This document shows positions 1 through 25,801 of a stretch of 64,000 nucleotides of DNA, in pieces. Position 1 is the first letter of the stretch. Each line of letters starts with the position of its first letter. This DNA comes from Latrodectus hesperus (lineage: Eukaryota > Arthropoda > Arachnida > Araneae > Theridiidae), in NCBI GenBank assembly GCA_037975125.1, contig CM075852.1:3502214-3566213 (forward strand), written 5' to 3'. Under the pieces are notes generated by a model. The model was not told where the DNA came from. It saw only the letters and a list, made by a program, of their open reading frames with translations, and searched no databases. The translations under genes were made by a program, and so were the position numbers.

Positions 1-8
1 CCATTGCT

Positions 9-456
9 CTATTCATTTCTCCTCCAGTTCACATGCTCTGTTGCACACTCCCTGCGGTCACGACGATGCCTTGATGTTATTTTAACACCTACCATCGGTC
101 GGCGAGCATACAGACCTACGCCACTGAGCCGGTTTCGTATAGTCTTAGTTGAAAACGTGGTGTCAGTAGCCGAGCGAAGGTGTTGTTGGAGAAGAGTAGC
201 GTTCATATTTCGGTATCTCTCAGCCGTTAACATTAAATAACGATCTTCATTGGGCGTTGTTGACCGTCTACGACCTTGCCCTGGTCTTCGGCCTGCACTT
301 CCAGTCTCCAAAAACGGTTCCAGATCCCGCAAATCACACTTTGTAACACTCCAATGGCTTGCGCTACTCCGGCTTGAGTTTGGCCCCTTCTAATCTACCA
401 ACAATTCTCCAAGCTTCTGATTCAGTTAAAAGAATTCACTGAGACATCGTACTCAT
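9..456 (-). pseudogene. Tc1-like transposase N-terminus, broken
   Basis: The start codon is at 456-454 and opens with MSTMSQ. A stop codon follows at 438-436, where a Trp codon is likely to have stood. The reading then continues with ESEAWRIVGRLEG and shifts frame into GQTQAGVAQAIGV, consistent with a one-base loss in the G run. It shifts again near 313, where one T appears to be missing, into FLETGSAGRRPGQGRRR. The largest open piece (332-9) ends in the helix-turn-helix part of the DNA-binding region with RDRRECATEHVNWRRNE, followed by a stop at 11-9 in place of Trp. The DDE catalytic domain is not in the window. At least two nonsense changes and two frameshifts make this a pseudogene. Confidence 0.85.
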
Positions 457-680
457 CGAAACAAAGCAGTCACTGAATACTGATCATTCTTGTATTCATT
501 GTCTTTTATTCAGTTGAAAGTCAAATTTCATTCACTGCCGCTGAAGTGACGTTTTTGACGTCGAACTCAAAATTAGCATACTCCACAGTTTGAAAATCAG
601 AAAAATTTTCCTTTGTGATTCTCTTCTTCCATTTTCAGCAAAAAATTTCGTTTATATCTTTATTTTATGTAAAACTAACA

Positions 681-706
681 ATATCCTTTAATTGTTTTGA
701 GCAGTG
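681..706 (-). repeat. Terminal inverted repeat end of the Tc1-like element
   Basis: On the minus strand this reads TACACTGCTCAAAACAATT and then AAAGGATAT, with TA as the target dinucleotide. The partner repeat is outside the window, so its inverted match cannot be checked here. Confidence 0.7.
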
Positions 707-2160
707 TATTTGTGTTCAAAAGTTTAAATTATTTTAAAGGAATCAAATTATACATTAAAATTAAGTAATTTCAAATATGATGTATGAAATACTTACTATA
801 AAAAGTCATAATTTAAAAGACACCTTTAGAAAGGATAAATATATAAGATCTAAATAAAAAAAAATTTAAAAAATTGTCTGATTCTTGTTTACATATTTGC
901 AACTATATATTGTTTTCAGTACTTCTTGCAAAGCTGGCGCTGTTATGTTTCTGAAAGGTCTCGTTTTCGTAAAACAATAGGTTATGTACCCAACTGAATT
1001 AAAATGTATGTTCGCTAATTGCTGCTGGGGCATGCGAAATATATTGTGGTCGCAATGCCCTCCATGTGAAATGATACTTTTAGGAAGATAGACCAAGAGC
1101 CTAGGGATCCTCTATTTCAACCTTATTCATAAAATATGAGTAGTCATACAGTTGTAAGACTACGAGAGATGGCACACTCACTGGTTACCCAACAATAAAA
1201 ACCACAATCAATTCTAACACTTGTCATACCAATTGGTCAAATATTCTTAACAGATGAGCATTAGTAAAAGTGTTCATATAAAAAGAGAAAACGATGAAAT
1301 AATTTTCGGATACATTATTATATAATTGCTGTATTCATACAGAATTCTCTGATTTTATTACAAATAATATATTATATTTTATTTAATTTGATATTTCTTT
1401 AAAAATATTTTTAAAAATTATTTTTATTAATTAAATTATAAAGACAACTCATAATTTTTGTTGCTTTTAGATAACTTAATTCATTTTACAGGCAATTCAA
1501 AGGATTATTTATATATTTATCGAAAAGAGTTGAAAATTTTTAATTCTTTAAAATTTTTCCATGTTAAATTTTTATGTCGTAATTACTTAAATTTCTTCAA
1601 AATGTGTTGTTTTGTATTAAAAAAAACAATTAACTGTTAATGCCAATATTACTAAATACTAACAATATTAAGTTTATTAAATTTGCAGTTTCATTGAAAT
1701 AACAATTGAAAAACACTTTTTAAATCCTCATTGGAGAACACATGTTCTTTGATTCCCATAACTGAGCTAAAAATAATTATTTTTCGAAAATAGGAAATTC
1801 AATACTTCTGCTCTTGTTATTAAATTCTGACGAAAATAGAAATATTGAATTTCCTTTTAAAGCCTTAAAATTTGTTGAAAAATAGAAATATTAAATAAAT
1901 TAAGAGTCTATCAGTAAGTTTCAAATGATGTATTCGTTAAAATATTTTAAATTCATAACTTTTGTTTCAAAAAATAAAGTTTTAATCATTATCAGCTAGC
2001 ATCTTGAAATAACTTAATACGCATATACTTCAACAGAATTTTAATTCTTTAAATCATTTTAAGATTTCCAAAAGTTTAATTTGTTATAGTTATCAAAATT
2101 TATTTTATCCCATACACACATATTTGATATGTAGAGATGTATACTTACAAATCCGAGAAA
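707..2160. other. AT-rich non-coding stretch
   Basis: No convincing gene. Short frames at 866-1096 (minus) and 1458-1640 (plus) have low-complexity composition and no recognisable domain. The only non-random signal is the dispersed-repeat fragment at 1047-1110. Confidence 0.6.
1047..1110 (+). repeat. Diverged dispersed repeat, copy 1
   Basis: This 64-base piece aligns with the reverse complement of 17965-18030. Shared blocks include GCAATG, CCTCCA, GTGAAATGATAC and CCAAG, with roughly one mismatch in five. The spacing is conserved without large gaps. It looks like an old fragment of a LINE or SINE 3' region, but the family is not identified. Confidence 0.5.
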
Positions 2161-3750
2161 AATGTAGGAGTGCTTTCTTCACAATAATATAAAATTGAGA
2201 ACTAAATTGCATGCATATATAAACACCCATTATTGCGAACATTGAAACACCACAAAGAAACGATACAAATCAAAGACATTTTAGATGAATTGAAAAGTGA
2301 TGTAACACTTGCAAATGATTTGAATTACAAAGCAACTGTGCATGCAAGGTGCAAGAACCAGTTCCTTTACAGCCACTTTTTCCATGTACTTAAAGGAATG
2401 GTAAGATATTTTAAAATCTGTTAATCTCCTTAAGTCTGTAATTACCGATTAATTAAGGGATAATATGTCTCATCAAATATGGAGGGAGACAGTACCAAGA
2501 ATATACGGAATGCTCATGATGCCGCATAAATTGGTATGCGAGAGGGTGAATTTTCACATTGAGAAATATTATTCGTACCTATGATAATGCCACATTGATT
2601 GTGTTAAGAAAAATTGATACGGGTTGGGGAAAATTGTCGGAGGTAAACCGAACATATATATATAACTTATATAATGAAGCATTTAAGTGATTTGTTGCCT
2701 AGGTCCACATTTTACCGCCATCTTTCGAAGGAAGAACTGCGTGCAAGGGTTCTACGCAGGATTTCTGAGTTCGGAATCGCATATATTTTCAACTTTAATG
2801 GGTTTAGGAATATATTGCATAGCGCGCAGAGGAAACAGATTGCTTACTCAGGTGTAATTCTGTACAATATAGACTACAATGATGGAAGAGTACGCGTCAA
2901 ACGTTATAAAAACCTTTGTCCCCTCTGTGTATTATCTAGAATCATACCACAATCCTTGGTATCATGGTATCCTTGATATCATGTATCATCAGAATCCTTG
3001 TGTATCATGGTATGGGAATCCATTGAGTATAATGATTCAACCCAATTTACTGTAAATTGCGGGTAAACTCTACAGCGATCACTATATAGTGAAAATTGTG
3101 TAACCAAAGGTCTTTTAAATTGTTTGAATAATTTCAGGTGTTGAATTTTAGGAAGATAACACTCAGACTGAATAGGCCATCTATGTGCATTGCATGTTTC
3201 ATTTCTTCTATTGCCTATTTACTCTGCTGATATGTCGCCCCTTGGTCTGGGATTTTATCAGTAGCTGGCTCACTCGTACACATATACATACATAATGGTG
3301 CAAGTAAGTCATATTTCATTTTTAGGCTTATTCAGCCACATCAGAAGAAGGATATTGGACCTAAGAGAACAAGGTGGTCACAGCCCTAACCCATGGAGTT
3401 TTAGAACTCAGTAAGAGACAAAATGATCACCCTCCCTATCATTTCGAAATAGAAACGCTGCTTCAGTTTGCTGATTTTAAAGGAAGCAATGTGAAGCTAC
3501 GTGGTCATACTCGTACAAAGTAAGATATCTTTACAATCAAGTCGAATTCACCAGGAATGCTCTTCAAGGATAAGTTACAGAACTTCTATGATACAATGCT
3601 TCTATGAAATATATGAGTTCTCATTATTTAGCTTTGTGAAAGCACAAAGTACTGTTCTTTTTTATTTTGATTTTTTAATTTGTAAATTTAACCATTTATT
3701 TGCATCATTATCAGAAACATGTGGAATAAATTTGATTCCTGTGTGACAAA
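2160..3750. other. Moderately complex region with broken reading frames
   Basis: Base composition is less AT-biased than in the flanks. Three non-repetitive coding-like runs occur on the plus strand. One is 2233-2424 (starting MRTLKHHKETIQIKD), with a GTAAG donor-like site at 2401. One is 2674-2976 (starting MKHLSDLLPRSTFYRHLSK). The third is 3365-3523 (ENKVVTALTHGVLELSKRQN), ending at a GTAAG. The first contains a DLNYKATVHARCKNQF stretch that loosely resembles the DL.AA.A.YH..C...F pattern in uncharacterised arthropod TE-associated proteins. That resemblance is from memory and is weak. The region could be an old transposon or the remains of a multi-exon gene. No function can be assigned. 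Confidence 0.3.
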
Positions 3751-3814
3751 CCTTTAATGGTGTCATATCTTTAATGTATATATGTATATACATCAATTTT
3801 CTTATTTAACTGAA

Positions 3815-4085
3815 TCAGCGTCCACGACGTATCTGATACGTCGCAATAAACTGGTCAATTAGCGGCCAGCGACGGCAGAGATCCGTCACAACTTTCCAAC
3901 CAAAGCGGCCGATATATACGTCGCAGGTTTACCCCACAAAAGCGGCCACGGCGTATATTTTCACACAGTAGAAACCACGTCCTTTTTCTTTCTCCCTAAT
4001 GGGTGGATTGATGGATGGGTCTTAATGAATCGAACCTCACTCCTCTAAGTCTTTTCTTTTGAAAACTAAAACCGGGACTGATTTT
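3815..4085. other. CpG-bearing, GC-richer island, unidentified
   Basis: About 270 bases stand out from the AT-rich surroundings. The motif GCGGCC occurs three times, ACGTCGC occurs twice and CpG dinucleotides are frequent. A 9-bp palindrome (CGACGTATC, one base, GATACGTCG) sits at 3825-3843. There is no open frame of note. The most likely explanation is a dispersed-repeat insertion, but I see no terminal repeats or target duplication. Confidence 0.4.
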
Positions 4086-17860
<13,775 letters not shown>

Positions 17861-18140
17861 TTGCACCAGCATGCTTCCGTGTATCTAGCCATGAGTTGGC
17901 CTCTACTTGTTAGATAGAAGGAGCCGCTTGGAATCTGCAGGACTTTGAAGCAGGGACCGAACAGAAGACCACCAATACTTGGCTTTCCATCCCCAGATGT
18001 ATCATTTCACTTGGAGGACATTGCAACCAAGCGCCAGTTTTAACGTGTCTTAACCACCTTTAGTGAACAAGATGGATCCTTGGACGGACAGGATTCGAAA
18101 TCCCTATCTTCTTATAATGAGCACGACTCATTAAACAATC
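17861..18140 (-). repeat. Dispersed repeat fragment (LINE/SINE-like), copy 2
   Basis: This block is richer in G and C than its surroundings. Its reverse complement between 18030 and 17965 aligns with 1047-1110. The strand is given by that alignment. The overlapping plus-strand frame at 18080-18382 shows no domain. The block is probably the 3' region of an old retroelement. Its exact limits are uncertain. Confidence 0.45.
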
Positions 18141-18865
18141 AGGACACCGCTGACTTAAAGTGGATAAGTCAAATTTCCTCCTACAATCCCTCCTACCTAT
18201 CCTATAGTTTCTCCTGCAAATCATTTACTCTCTTCTACTTATCCTGCAGCTCTCGCACTCTCTTATTGGAATTGTGTCTATATCATCAAGGTAGGACATG
18301 CTTACTTTCAAATTCTATAAGCAATTTCAAGAATTACATGAGCAGGAAATATTTTTTCAGGAAGCTAAGCCCAAGTTCTTAAGTTCATAAAGAACTTTGT
18401 TGTATATTTTATGTCATTAACAGAGTAAAGAAAATCGATATCTACTATAATTATTCTAAAAGCTTCAAATTTTACTGCACTTATCACAAAACCACATTCT
18501 ATTGCATTTCCTACATTAATCATCACATAAAATATAATAATAATAATTATAATTATTATCTGTAAACGTTTCTGCATAATTGATCTTCTTCATTAGGCAG
18601 ATGTAAATTACAACTGTAATATTTTTAGGTCGAAATCAACATTAAGCTCTCGAAAATTTATAGAAATTGGATACTAAATATTTTTAATTCTAAGAAACTT
18701 CCTTTAGTTTATCTTTTTGAATTATCTTCGAGCATAAATTATAATGTCAGATTATTGCTTCATTTAAATAATTTGCAAACAAATAATAGATATGAATACA
18801 TATGATAATATACTGTGCAATCTAAATTTTTATTACCTTCTATTTCAATTTTAAAAAAATTGAAA

Positions 18866-18914
18866 GCTGTTGTTATCTTATGCATTGTACTTAAATGCAT
18901 AAGATAACAACAGC
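18866..18914. repeat. Perfect 21-bp hairpin, 7-base loop
   Basis: The left arm 18866-18886 (GCTGTTGTTATCTTATGCATT, 21 bases, begins GCTGTTG) is the exact reverse complement of the right arm 18894-18914. The loop is GTACTTA. It directly borders the minisatellite at 18913-19020, whose unit repeats the ATCTTATGCAT core of the arm. Confidence 0.95.
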
Positions 18915-19020
18915 ATATATCTTAAAATTCTCTTATAAATAATCTTATGCATATATCTTAAAATGTATAAATAATCTTATGCATATATCTAAATAATCTT
19001 ATGCATATATCTTAAAATGT
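18913..19020 (+). repeat. Minisatellite, about 32-bp unit, four copies
   Basis: Units beginning GCATATATCT start at 18913, 18949, 18981 and 19003. The full unit is about 32-36 bases and includes TTAAAAT, TATAAATAATCTTAT. The third copy is shortened and the fourth is partial. Confidence 0.85.
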
Positions 19021-20760
19021 AAAAACAATAATAATTAAGTAATAGTTAAATATGTTTTTATAAAATTCGCTTGAAAGAAACATTTCCTCCATTTTTCTAC
19101 TGTGATGTAAAATAGTAGTTACTTTTAAATTAACATAAACGTAAGTTTTTTTTCCAGTTTATAAACTATATTCCATCTAAATAACATAATTAAATAACTT
19201 CAAATGATTGCAAACGTAATTTTACAGGGCTAGAGTTAGTAATGTTTAGTTTTTTATGAGGGTGTTATTGTGTGTTTCGATTCAACTTTATCCACTTTTA
19301 CCTGAATAAATATTTTAATAATCAGTTTAATTTATTATAATTTTATAGAAACAGCATTTGTTATTCCCATAAAAATAAAATTCTTAGCATCATTTTCAAG
19401 CATTAAATTTAAAAGTTGTTTGTATCGAAAAAGACTTAAAATAAAATAAAGTAACTGTTTGACGTCATAGAAGGCAACAATAAATGCTAAGAGAACAGGA
19501 AAAATTCAATTTACAAGATATGAATATATATATTTGAAACCTGGCTTTCGTTTTTTGGAATTTTTATTTAACTTTGGTCTTTTATTTCAGAAGAAAGGAA
19601 ATGAAAATTGAGTCCATGTTCTCGTTTTACATTTTTCATTTTTTATTCTGGACAAAATTGCTTCTTGAATCAATTTCATGTATGGATATTATTCGCAAGA
19701 AATGGACATTTTTTTCTGTCTATGAAATACAAACTATAAAATTGCCATGTATTTTAGCTCCAATTTATTTTATTGTCCTGCATTGATTAAATAAATTTGA
19801 AAGAAAACAGAATAAGTGCTGCAGATGTAATGGCAGAAATAAAAGATGTATCCATTTTCTTAAAATTAAATTTAAATTCGACAATGTATACTTGTGACGG
19901 TACTCCAATATTGCTATGAGTTAAAAAATATGCTTAATCTTTCTTATTGTACAGAAATAATTATAGTTCAAAATGAGGTACAATATCTACAAATAAAATA
20001 ATAATTAAAATTGGAGAGTTGTAATTGTTATTTCCATTTTTAACAAGACAGTTAATTTTAAGCTCTGATATTTAATCACTTTATTATTTATAAAAGTATG
20101 CTGTTACATTTTACTTGTATAGTTTTAAATAATTTTATATTTAAATAAATGTATATTTCTTAAATAAAATCATTGCAAATTATACAAATGTTAAATATTT
20201 GTGTGATAAAAGAGAAACTTTTTTCTACTACCGCCTTTTCAAAAGAAGACAGCTCTACAAAGAAATTTAGCAATTATACAATTTCATACAGACAGATACA
20301 ATTTCATCTTTGTTTTCTAATATTTAACAAAAATATACAATGTTTGAATTTTCAAAGCTACCTGTAATCTTCTACATTTGTTTTATATGTTTTAAAAGCA
20401 TTCTTTAAAAATAACAGAAATATTGCTCAGGATTCGTAAAACACTCTCAGTTTTAATGCAATGTATTTCCTTTTCATAAAAATATCGGGAGTTGTTAGAA
20501 GTCAGGTTAAAGCTGGACAAAGTAACTGCTTTGTTCTCCAGTTTAATTTCTTCATTTAAATAAACTAGATTATTAATTCCAAAAGGATATAAGAATATTT
20601 AAGAATCCTCTTACGTGGTACAGGTTAGCAATATCATGGGAGAAAAAAAATTAATTATTTTTTAAACAAAAATATTTTTCTATTACAGTAACTTATATTC
20701 TTTCATCATTCCAATTACAAGATTTTTATATCAAGTCTGTGGCAAGTTTATGAAAGACTA
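19021..20760. other. AT-rich non-coding stretch, nothing recognised
   Basis: Frames at 19574-19786 and 20173-20367 show no family features. A TGACGTCA palindrome lies at about 19462-19469 without other promoter context. Confidence 0.55.
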
Positions 20761-21660
20761 AGTGCAACGTTGTAACAAATTTCATTTCCTCCAAGTTAAG
20801 AATATGACTCATCGAAAACTGCGCGAACGAGCACAAAGCGTGGCGTTATCATGCGTAATTGACTGATTCTAGACCAATTTTGATTTTGTTAACTTTCATT
20901 GCATCGGACAGTTGATATGGTGCTTTGGAGGAAACAGTTTGCATCCCTCTTACTTTGAATATAAATTTTAATCTGGAATTTTTCAGAGAAGGAAAGCAGA
21001 AAAGAAATTAAGAGCAAGAAAATAGAATTTTTAATAATGATTGGGAGGAAAATTTCTTTTTTTATAGACAATAACAGAAAAATATGATGTGTTATTTGCA
21101 ATTCTTCTGTTAAAAATTATAAAGCTAGCAAGTGACGTCAGCTTTATAAAACCAATCATCTTCAGTTTTCTAATCAATATCCACCGAATTCTAAATCAAG
21201 ATTAGATACACTTGCTTCTTCAAAATCATATTTAAATAAAAAACAGTCTATTTTGATGACCTTCAGCAATCAAACTAATAATGTAGCTGAAGCCAGTTTT
21301 GTTATTGTCTGAAATATTGCTCGTGCAAAACGCCGGCATCGTTAGGGAGAATTTATTTTAAAAAATCTTGGAGTTTTAGATCCAACTAATACAACATTGC
21401 ACAAAGTTATTTCGCAAATCCTTAAATCGAGATACATAACAGAACGGGCTCATCACTCCAATTAACTGCATCACTTGAAAATAATTGCTATATTAATAAT
21501 AGAACTCTGTTGCATTCAACTTACCCCTTGACGAATCAACAGATATCACAAATCTTCTGCCATTGGCAGTTTTCATACGTTTTGTTTCACCTGGCTTCGT
21601 TGTTTAAGAAGAATTATTAGATTCAGTAGCACTTCAAGAGTCAACCCATGGTATCAATGA
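20761..21660. other. Slightly more complex stretch, no gene identified
   Basis: Contains CpG-bearing patches (around 20820-20860 and 21325-21345) that differ from the AT-rich background and may be old repeat pieces. The minus-strand frame 20889-21101 has no recognisable domain. Confidence 0.35.
21133..21150 (+). promoter_or_regulatory. CRE-like palindrome followed by a TATA-like box
   Basis: TGACGTCA at 21133-21140 is followed by TATAAA at 21145-21150 and a TCAGTT initiator-like motif at 21162-21167. The initiator is only about 19 bases from the TATA start, shorter than the usual 30 or so, and no coding sequence follows. It may be chance or a remnant promoter of a retroelement. Confidence 0.15.
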
Positions 21661-21667
21661 TAAAAAT

Positions 21668-24828
<3,161 letters not shown>

Positions 24829-24885
<57 letters not shown>
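24829..24885. repeat. (AT)n array, at the 3' side of a retroelement-like piece
   Basis: About 57 bases of alternating AT. Read on the minus strand it follows the GACCTTGGCAT end of the element at 24886-25282, so it may be that element's tail. Confidence 0.95.
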
Positions 24886-24888
<3 letters not shown>

Positions 24889-25280
24889 AAGGTCGTGATC
24901 TCGGCACATGGAATAATTTAACTTGACTTCAAATGCACAAGACACCAAACCAAATTTTTAAACATCTAACATCGTATTATTACTTTAACTCATCGTATTG
25001 CCATTGTATTGACCTAATCTGGTGCCTCCAAACTATTTCTGTTCCTTCTTCAGGTGAGACTTTGGTGAAATAATCTTACCTGAAAAATCAGAGATTCAAG
25101 AAAACGTGACATAAGTGTTTCATTCTATCCCAAACGAAGCCTTTCGGGGCCATTCTAGCTTTATCAAGGACACTATAACTCTATTGGGGCCAATATATGT
25201 TAATATGAGGCTTATTAAAAACGTTTTTTTAATTTATCTTTTGCTACATTTCACCAAATTTTAGACGCATATTGAACATC

Positions 25281-25282
<2 letters not shown>
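24886..25282 (-). mobile_element. Probable retroelement 3' region, bounded by (AT)n on both sides
   Basis: About 400 bases of non-repetitive sequence, richer in G and C than its surroundings, run between two (AT)n arrays. Read on the minus strand it ends in GAGATCACGACCTTGGCAT and runs straight into (AT)n, which looks like a LINE or SINE 3' end with a simple-repeat tail. I associate this terminal motif with dispersed repeats of spider genomes, but that is recollection and not shown here. No open frame remains. The class is uncertain. Confidence 0.45.

Positions 25283-25349
<67 letters not shown>
25283..25349. repeat. (AT)n array between two retroelement pieces
   Basis: About 67 bases of alternating AT. 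On the minus strand it directly follows the 3' untranslated end of the LINE at 25350-25700. Confidence 0.97.
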
Positions 25350-25352
<3 letters not shown>

Positions 25353-25705
25353 GGCTTATCCCTCTTGGTTGGAAAACATCAAACCAGTTATATGCGCCTG
25401 AATGTCTTCAAACAATAGAGCACTGCCTCAGGGGTAGAGAAGAGCTGGCATTTATTTAAACCGACGCAGATGCCAAATGTGACATCTGCGTCGTTTTATA
25501 TAATACGCCAATATGTGGGCAGGAGCAGTTTGAGTAGCATTGCATTTTGGACGCAGGGGATAAAATTTGCGACCTGTCACATGAAGTTGTACAGGAGTAT
25601 TTTCACTTTGAAATCTCATTAGACATGTCTGATCGCGCCTGTTGCCAACCCCAATCATAACACAGAACCAGGAAGATTTTCCACCTCCCACTCATCTTCT
25701 CTTAT
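25350..25705 (-). mobile_element. LINE 3' end with C-terminal reverse-transcriptase polyprotein remnant
   Basis: On the minus strand the frame 25691-25452 reads RRDQTCLMRF, then GRKFYPLRPKCNATQ and APAHILA. This is the Cys/His-bearing tail that follows RNase H in I/LOA-type LINE polyproteins; the histidine of the C..C..H pattern is visible in APAHILA. After a disruption it continues as PEAVLYCLKTF and a stop, then a short 3' untranslated segment of about 30 bases ending at the (AT)n array. It is homologous in arrangement to the LINE at 50570-51175 (matching CAKC and TPDHILECLGL). The element is 5' truncated, and both edges meet (AT)n. Confidence 0.7.
25462..25493. repeat. 11-bp perfect hairpin inside the LINE remnant
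   Basis: CGACGCAGATG at 25462-25472 pairs exactly with 25483-25493 across a 10-base loop. It sits where the LINE reading frame breaks, so it may be part of the disrupting change. Confidence 0.85.
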
Positions 25706-25706
25706 C

Positions 25707-25710
<4 letters not shown>

Positions 25711-25799
<89 letters not shown>
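25711..25799. repeat. (AT)n array at the 5' edge of the LINE piece
   Basis: About 89 bases of pure alternating AT. Confidence 0.97.

Positions 25800-25801
<2 letters not shown>

Larger units (their letters stand above)
1..706 (-). mobile_element. Tc1-like DNA transposon, 5' part (truncated by window edge)
   Basis: The element lies on the minus strand with its outer 5' end at 706, next to a TA at 707-708 that would be the target-site dinucleotide. Its terminal inverted repeat reads inward from CACTGCTCAAAACAATT, the usual form for Tc1-like elements. An untranslated leader of about 250 bases leads to the transposase start at 456. The rest of the transposase and the other terminal repeat lie beyond position 1. 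The coding part carries several lesions, so this copy is dead. The family call rests on both the terminal repeat and the transposase helix-turn-helix region. Confidence 0.85.

Noticed and set aside
18913..19020. CRISPR-like spaced repeats
   Set aside because: Units are contiguous and of unequal length without distinct spacers, so it is a eukaryotic minisatellite.
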